A DNA stretch of 64,000 nt from an uncultured Planctomycetota bacterium (GTDB lineage: Bacteria; Planctomycetota; Phycisphaerae; UBA1845; UTPLA1). The notes beneath the pieces were generated by a model, which ran no database searches, was not told the origin of the DNA, and saw only the letters and a program-made list of their open reading frames with translations. This document shows, in pieces, positions 59,130-64,000 of this stretch (its first letter is position 1; each line of letters begins with the position of its first letter). The stretch is from contig CAADGE010000035.1 in assembly GCA_900696465.1 (NCBI GenBank), positions 294,776 to 358,775 on the forward strand, in the 5' to 3' direction. Both the position numbers and the translations under genes were made by a program.

Positions 59130-60445
59130 TTGGATGCGCCCCCCTTCTCATCTTTGCCCGCTGGAACCTCCGTAGAAATGACCGGCGGAAATCCGTTGAG
59201 CTGCCGCCAGATCTCGTAGCCCAGCGTGACGCGATTCAGGAGGACCCAGCCCTTGGCACGAACACCCTGTCGAAGGTAGAGCGCATCAGGCCATTCCGGC
59301 TGATCAGGGTCCGGTACCACGAGGATTCGAAACTGTCCCTTTCCGTCGTCGGTCGGATCGATGAGAGCCACCTTCCCGCCGAAGGTTCCAACGGCGACAG
59401 ACGGCCAGCCGACAAACTGGACGGCCGGCCAGCCCTCGAATTGCAGGCGTACCGGCGTTCCCTCCCGGACCAGCGGCACGTCATTGCCATCCATCCAGAG
59501 TTCAACGCTGCGATCATCCGTGCGAGGCACGAGTTCCATCAAGGGTTGACCGATGCTGACAATCTGGCCGTCCTGGTTGGCGTAGAGCCGAAACACAATC
59601 CCGTCGCGCGGTGCCCGCACGACCTGCGACGCCTGGCGTGAAATGCTCACCTCCACTTTTGCGAGACTGGCGAGCGCCTCCTGTGCCTGGCCTCGGGCCT
59701 CGTTCAGGGCGGCGCGAGCAGAATCAATTCTCGCTTCCGCTTCGGCGCGGATGCGGGCCAGTTCGGCTTCCGTCGCCTGAAGTTCGTTCTTCGAGGCGGT
59801 GAGCGTCGCCTGTGCGCTGTCCACGCTGGTGCGTGCGAGGTCGTAGTCGCGTTCGGCGACTTCAAAGTCCCGCCGGGATACAAGCCCGTCGGAAAGCAGA
59901 TTGCGATAGCGCTCGATTTGCGCCTCCGCGGCCCGGTATGCCGCGCGCGCGGCATCGAGAGAAGCGACGGATGACTTGACCTTCTCTTTTGCCATATCGA
60001 CCCGGAACGACGCGGCAGCGAAGGCCAGGTCGCGCGTGGTTTCGAGGTTTGAAACCTGCTGCTCGTACGCCGAGGCCTTGTCCCGTGCTGCTTCATATTT
60101 ACCCTGCAGGGCGTCGCGCTCCTGATTGAGGCGAGTGACAAAGTTAGGATCAATGTCCGAAATCTCGACGAGGGGATCGCCGGCCTCTACGATCGAACCT
60201 TCCTGCACGTACCATCGAACCACACGGCCGCTGACCGGTGCGTCGACGTCCTGCCGTCGTTCGAGCGGGGTAAAGGCCACCACACGACCGGCACACCGGA
60301 AGTTCTGCTGCCACGGGACAAGCAGCAGGCAGACCGGAACGAGACAGAAGACAACGGCAGATGCCCGTGCCGCGCGCCCGATCCAGGGCGGACGCTGCAC
60401 CATCGAGAGGGCGGCAAACCGGTGATGATTGGTCGTCAGGGTCAT
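59126..60445 (-). CDS. HlyD-family membrane fusion protein
   Basis: The 439-residue protein has one N-terminal membrane helix (about 28-46), a biotin/lipoyl-like half motif (APVSGRVVRWYVQEGSIVEAGDPL, about 69-92), a long coiled-coil hairpin (about 100-260) and the second lipoyl half plus beta-barrel region (about 270-400). This is the periplasmic adaptor that links an inner-membrane exporter to TolC. It overlaps the TolC-like gene by 4 bp and lies 63 bp after the ABC gene. Confidence 0.9.
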   Translation of the reverse strand: MTLTTNHHRFAALSMVQRPPWIGRAARASAVVFCLVPVCLLLVPWQQNFRCAGRVVAFTPLERRQDVDAPVSGRVVRWYVQEGSIVEAGDPLVEISDIDPNFVTRLNQERDALQGKYEAARDKASAYEQQVSNLETTRDLAFAAASFRVDMAKEKVKSSVASLDAARAAYRAAEAQIERYRNLLSDGLVSRRDFEVAERDYDLARTSVDSAQATLTASKNELQATEAELARIRAEAEARIDSARAALNEARGQAQEALASLAKVEVSISRQASQVVRAPRDGIVFRLYANQDGQIVSIGQPLMELVPRTDDRSVELWMDGNDVPLVREGTPVRLQFEGWPAVQFVGWPSVAVGTFGGKVALIDPTDDGKGQFRILVVPDPDQPEWPDALYLRQGVRAKGWVLLNRVTLGYEIWRQLNGFPPVISTEVPAGKDEKGGASK

Positions 60446-60508
60446 CGTTATCCTCGAATCCTGTCTCGCAGAATCCTCGCTCCGAACGAAAGCGGACCAC
60501 TGCGTGCG

Positions 60509-62233
60509 CTAGGGTGTGGCGGCGAGCGCCGCAGGGGCCGGACGCTCACCCAGATCCGACAATCGATACACACGGTGGATGCCGGGATGCTGAAACGCGT
60601 GTCGACCTAGAATGAGAACTGTCCAGCGATGATCGGGGCTCAACAGAGCGTTGAGCGCCATGTCTCGCGCATCGGAATCGAGGTCGTCCAGAACATCGTC
60701 GAGAACGATGACATCAGGACGACCGACAACGGCGCGGGCAATCATCAGTCGCTTGATTTGCCCGGCTGAGAGCGGCGCACCCGAGGCGCTGAGCTGCGTC
60801 GCAAGACTGTCAGGCAGGGTGCGAATCTCATCGAGCAGACCGACATCGATCAGCGCGGCACGCACGGCCTCGGGCGTGACGGAGGCGCGCCCCATGCAGA
60901 CGTTCTCTTCGATCGATCCTTCGATCACGCCACTTCCTCGAACAACGGCAATTCGATCGCGAATGGCAGCGAGACACAGTTCGCGGAGATCGACGCCGCC
61001 GAGTTCGATATGTCCGGAGTTCGGACGACGCAGTCCGATCAGCAGATCCGCGAGCAGACTCTTGCCCGCGCCATGACTTGCCGCGATGCCGACGCGTTCG
61101 CCGGCGTTAAGCGTGAGGTTGATGTTGCGAAGCACCGGCCTGGCGGGATCAAAGGCGAAGGTCACGCCGCGCACCGCGAGCGTGCCGCCGGTGCCGCGCA
61201 TTTCAGTGGCATGGCCACTCTCTCGCTCGAGCGGCAGGTCCATGAGCTGGCCCAGCTTGTCGACCGCGGCCAGCAGGTCATAGACGCCTTCCAGTTGCTT
61301 GCCGAACTTGCTGAAGGAAACGAGCAGGGCGGAGACGATGAGTTCTGCGGCGACGAGCTGACCGAGGGTCAACTGTCCCTCAAGAACGAGCCAGCCGCCA
61401 AGCGTCAGCAGTGCCGTCGCAGCAAGCACCTGAAGGGTCGTAAAGCCGATAATCTGCCGAAGCACAACGACAAAATGCGACGAACGTGACTCGATGTAGT
61501 CAACAGTCAGCAGGTCCGCGCGTCGGCGGGCAAAATCAGCAGCCCCCGACAGCTTGAAGGCGAGAGGATGTCGGGCGATCTCCTCCAGTGCCGCGGCTAC
61601 GGCATACTTGGCCTTTGACTCGCGTATCGAGGTGTGGATCGCGCCGCGCCCGAGTACGACGACAACGAATGCAAGCGCAACCACAAGGATGGCGTCAAAC
61701 GCCAGGAGAAAAGGGTGATAGAAGGCCAAGATGAGAAGACCGACCACCATCTGCAAAAGCACCGTCGCGCCGTCGAGCAGCAGCATGGCGGCCACCTTCT
61801 GAACCGTGACCACGTCGAAGAAGCGGTTGACAAGTTCAGGTCCATGCTGGCGGTCATAACAATCCGCCGTGACACGTGGGAGTCGATCCGTCAGATCGGC
61901 GACGACTCGGACAAAGAGACGGCGCTGCATCACCTCGACGACATACGTCTGAAGCACGCGGATCATGCCCGCGAGCGTCAGGAAGCCGAACAAAAGGATT
62001 CCCAGAACGACCAACGGCTGGATCAGTCCGCCGAATGAGACGAAGTTGACCAGCGCCTGAACGGTCACCGGCGTGGCCAGCGAGAGCACGCCGACGATGA
62101 CGCTGAACATAATTACGAGCACGATGTCGCGGCGCTCCGAGCTGAACAGCTGAAAGAGCCGGCGGATCGGGCCGATGGGCGTCTGGCCGAGACCCTGGTC
62201 GTGAGCATGATCGGCGTGCGTGACGGCAATCAT
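60509..62233 (-). CDS. ABC exporter (fused membrane and ATPase domains) with atypical ATPase motifs
   Basis: The ATG at 62233 follows AAGGAA at about 8 nt. The 574-residue protein has six membrane helices (about 40-310) and a C-terminal ATPase. The motifs are unusual: Walker A is ASHGAGKS (first Gly replaced by Ala), the signature is LSAGQ, and Walker B ends VIVLDD, with Asp replacing the catalytic Glu. The switch His is present in LGRHAF. ATP hydrolysis is probably slow but not excluded. Context (HlyD- and TolC-like genes downstream, HPF-like gene upstream) fits a type I secretion or tripartite efflux unit. There is no peptidase domain. The cargo is unknown. Confidence 0.85.
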   Translation of the reverse strand: MIAVTHADHAHDQGLGQTPIGPIRRLFQLFSSERRDIVLVIMFSVIVGVLSLATPVTVQALVNFVSFGGLIQPLVVLGILLFGFLTLAGMIRVLQTYVVEVMQRRLFVRVVADLTDRLPRVTADCYDRQHGPELVNRFFDVVTVQKVAAMLLLDGATVLLQMVVGLLILAFYHPFLLAFDAILVVALAFVVVVLGRGAIHTSIRESKAKYAVAAALEEIARHPLAFKLSGAADFARRRADLLTVDYIESRSSHFVVVLRQIIGFTTLQVLAATALLTLGGWLVLEGQLTLGQLVAAELIVSALLVSFSKFGKQLEGVYDLLAAVDKLGQLMDLPLERESGHATEMRGTGGTLAVRGVTFAFDPARPVLRNINLTLNAGERVGIAASHGAGKSLLADLLIGLRRPNSGHIELGGVDLRELCLAAIRDRIAVVRGSGVIEGSIEENVCMGRASVTPEAVRAALIDVGLLDEIRTLPDSLATQLSASGAPLSAGQIKRLMIARAVVGRPDVIVLDDVLDDLDSDARDMALNALLSPDHRWTVLILGRHAFQHPGIHRVYRLSDLGERPAPAALAATP

Positions 62234-62269
62234 TACGGGTTCCTTCTTATGCTGCTGCATGCCTTCTTG

Positions 62270-62584
62270 TCAGGTTCGGTCTTCGCCCGCCGATCGAACG
62301 GCCTCGCGAACCAGCCGCGCCAGGCGATCGACGGCCCGGGCAATGGCGGTGTGGGCTTCCGAATCGTGCAGGTCCGCCGTTACAGCGCCTGTCGGTTCGA
62401 TCGTCGCTCGAATTCGACATCGCGCCTGTCGTCCGCCCCCGGGTCGGTCGACCTCGTCGAATCGAACACAGACTTCTGTGATCGCAGAGCGAAATCGCCC
62501 CAGCGTAAAGGCGATGCGTCGGCGGGCATGTTCCCTGAGCGTTGCCGCCTGACGGCCGTTCAGACCGAGAAATCGAATCCGCAC
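62270..62584 (-). CDS. HPF/RaiA-like ribosome-associated protein
   Basis: The GTG at 62584 follows AAGGAAAG at 7 nt and gives a typical HPF/RaiA start (VRIRFLGLNG). The 104-residue protein has the beta-alpha-beta-beta-beta-alpha order of the ribosome hibernation family, which binds the 30S decoding region and inhibits translation. It lacks the long C-terminal dimerisation extension of long HPF forms. It is first in an operon with an ABC exporter, HlyD- and TolC-like genes, which is not its usual context, and is divergent from a NhaR-like regulator. A role linked to salt or stress adaptation is inference. Confidence 0.8.
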   Translation of the reverse strand: MRIRFLGLNGRQAATLREHARRRIAFTLGRFRSAITEVCVRFDEVDRPGGGRQARCRIRATIEPTGAVTADLHDSEAHTAIARAVDRLARLVREAVRSAGEDRT

Positions 62585-62638
62585 GTTTCTTTCCTTTTTC
62601 GAACCACCACGATGAATCAATACGAGTAGAAAATAGAC

Positions 62639-62667
62639 TGGACAGAGACTTAGGACTAATAGATAAT
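62639..62667 (+). promoter_or_regulatory. Sigma70-type promoter for the LysR gene
   Basis: TGGACA and GATAAT are separated by exactly 17 bp; each matches consensus at 5 of 6 positions. Transcription would begin near 62674, about 34 nt before the ATG. Confidence 0.6.
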
Positions 62668-62684
62668 AAATATCTGTCTATTAG
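62656..62684. promoter_or_regulatory. Inverted-repeat operator candidate over the LysR promoter
   Basis: CTAATAGA (62656-62663) and TCTATTAG (62677-62684) form a perfect 8-bp inverted repeat with centres 21 bp apart, two DNA turns. It overlaps the -10 box of the LysR-type gene and lies in the divergent promoter region, the usual place for a LysR-type regulator box. This fits autoregulation plus control of the HPF/ABC operon. Confidence 0.6.
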
Positions 62685-62707
62685 ATTTTATAGAAGTATT
62701 ACGCGGT

Positions 62708-63610
62708 ATGGACTGGCTGAATTACCACCACCTCCTCTATTTCTGGACGACCGCCCGGGAGGGTACCCTCTCAGCTGCGGCGCATCGTCTGCACCTCGCC
62801 CAGCCGACCCTGTCAACGCAGATCAAGGCCCTCGAGCGGTCGCTGGGCCTGAAGCTCTTTGAGCGGTCCGGCCGCCGTCTGCATCTGACGGATGCCGGTC
62901 AGATGGTGCTGCGTTATGCCGATGACATCTTTGCCATCGGCCGAGAGCTGATGGATTCCGTCCGAGGTCGACCGACAGGAGCACCGCTGCGGCTGCAGGT
63001 TGGCATCGTCGATATCGTTCCGAAGATCATCGCGAACCGGTTGCTCGTTCCGGCGATGGAACCCGAGCCGGTTCGACTCATCTGCTTCGAAGGCAAGATC
63101 GAGCAACTCGTCGCACAACTGGCGATTCACGAACTTGACATGGTCATCGCCGACACGCCCATTCCCCCCAATCTGAACGTCAAAGCGTACAACCACCTGC
63201 TCGGTGAATGCGGCGTCACCATTTATGCCGCAAGGCAGACGGCGGCGAAACTGCGACGGCGGTTTCCGGAGTCGTTAAGCGGTGCGAAGTGGCTCCTGCC
63301 GACCTCGAATCATACGCTGCGGCGATCGCTGGACCGTTGGTTTGATTCCAACTCAATTCGACCGGTCATAGCCGCAGAATTCGAAGACAGCGCGCTGACC
63401 AAGGTGTTCGGACAACAGGGCCTGGGCTGCTTCGCGGGCCCCTCGGCGATTGAGCGCGAAATCTGCCGTCAATACCAGGTGGCCGTCGTAGGACACATCG
63501 AGTCGATTCGTGAGCAGTTCTTTGCAATCACCATGGAACGCAGATTCCACCATCCAGCAGTGATCGCGCTCGCAAAAGCCGCGCGGGAAGATCTGCTCAA
63601 ACCTCGCTGA
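62708..63610 (+). CDS. LysR-type regulator, NhaR-like
   Basis: The 300-residue protein has the NhaR-type start MDWLNYHHLLYFW and the winged helix-turn-helix SAAAHRLHLAQPTLSTQIKALE (about 21-42), followed by the LysR effector domain. NhaR-type regulators respond to Na+ and cation or osmotic stress in proteobacteria; here the effector is unknown. The divergent operon and the inverted repeat in between suggest it controls the HPF/ABC export genes. Confidence 0.88.
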   Translation: MDWLNYHHLLYFWTTAREGTLSAAAHRLHLAQPTLSTQIKALERSLGLKLFERSGRRLHLTDAGQMVLRYADDIFAIGRELMDSVRGRPTGAPLRLQVGIVDIVPKIIANRLLVPAMEPEPVRLICFEGKIEQLVAQLAIHELDMVIADTPIPPNLNVKAYNHLLGECGVTIYAARQTAAKLRRRFPESLSGAKWLLPTSNHTLRRSLDRWFDSNSIRPVIAAEFEDSALTKVFGQQGLGCFAGPSAIEREICRQYQVAVVGHIESIREQFFAITMERRFHHPAVIALAKAAREDLLKPR

Positions 63611-64000
63611 AATGCCCGATCGTACGGGAAGCACCGACTGCCGGAATTACTCCGGCTTCGTGCCGGTCTGCTCTCCTGTCGGCGGCAATGCGATAGCCCA
63701 AGTCGCCGTCTTCTTGTTAAACGAACGTTCCTCGAACGCGAAGGCTATGAGAGGTGAAAGTGGAATGGAGGCCGCAGGAGAGGACAACTCCGGTGAGCGG
63801 CAATCACACCGAAAGCGGGTGGCTCCCCCTTCTCACCTTTCTCCCCTTTCCAGCTCTATTGCTGCGGAGCGGCAATCGGGGCGACTGGACACCAGTTGAA
63901 CTTTTCTACGCCGGAATCCGCGTTTTTGACCATGCCATACGGGTTTGGCTGATGAATCGAGCGCGCAGCTCGGGAGTGGACGAACGACGACCCTGAACAC
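63611..64000. other. No supported gene
   Basis: About 390 bp to the window edge. Several short frames on both strands have no ribosome binding site or family features. A minus-strand frame ending in TAA at about 63650 reads plausibly for about 55 codons upstream, but has no start codon before an in-frame TGA. Confidence 0.45.

Noticed and set aside
63612..63996. Two short plus-strand frames at the right edge
   Set aside because: They overlap each other in different frames, have no ribosome binding site and resemble no family.

Overview
The window is GC-rich bacterial chromosome. It carries about 47 recognisable protein genes, no rRNA or tRNA, and no insertion sequence or CRISPR array that I can see. 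The gene set points to Planctomycetota, probably a Phycisphaerae-like lineage (inference). Grounds are a thrombospondin-type-3 secreted protein, a giant cysteine-rich secreted protein with an internal dockerin-like module, a PEP-CTERM protein, a pseudopilin-like protein with the planctomycete 'DGH' C-terminus, a Ser/Thr kinase with a CHASE2-like region, TMTC-like TPR membrane proteins, and many lipoproteins.

Layout. 1-5.4 kb: the 5' part of a TSP3-repeat secreted protein that runs off the left edge, a small coiled-coil protein and a GT-C/TPR membrane protein. 5.4-8.9 kb: phosphatidylethanolamine synthesis (psd, pssA), a pseudopilin-like protein and a zinc-ribbon protein. 9-15.2 kb: two histidine-degradation enzymes (hutI, ftcD) flanking a kinase-lipoprotein pair. 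15.2-17.4 kb: small enzymes and a lipoprotein frame interrupted by TAG. 17.6-24.1 kb: a four-gene ABC-2 transporter operon with a large exported accessory protein. 24.2-28.1 kb: a MazG-like protein, a TPR-metallopeptidase and a membrane protein. 28.4-32.5 kb: a CxxCH lipoprotein, a B12-binding/MeaB-type GTPase fusion, etfB and an SGNH hydrolase. 32.5-35.4 kb: BatA-like and DUF58 proteins. 35.5-44.2 kb: housekeeping genes (clpS, BaiN-like flavoprotein, folK, dapL-like, GT-C, recJ, trpF). 44.3-44.8 kb: a thioredoxin-fold lipoprotein with an in-frame TGA. 45-48.5 kb: PEP-CTERM protein, GspE-type ATPase and an unknown protein. 49.2-55 kb: the giant secreted protein. 55.1-57.3 kb: DUF309, cysteine synthase, DinB-like protein. 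57.3-63.6 kb: an HPF-like protein leading an ABC/HlyD/TolC export operon, divergent from a NhaR-like LysR regulator.

The strongest unusual signal is at 44283-44789. A TlpA-like lipoprotein frame is interrupted by one TGA exactly where the first cysteine of the catalytic CxxC belongs. The frame continues intact for 105 codons, and a 17-nt hairpin with a GGU loop starts 10 nt after the TGA. This is what a selenoprotein with a bacterial SECIS should look like. Second-tier signals are the HPF-led export operon with an operator-like inverted repeat over the regulator's promoter, the B12-MeaB fusion without an adjacent mutase subunit, and the TAG-interrupted lipoprotein at 16919-17392.

All functional calls come from reading motifs. 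No homology search was run, so family names are recognition, not database results.
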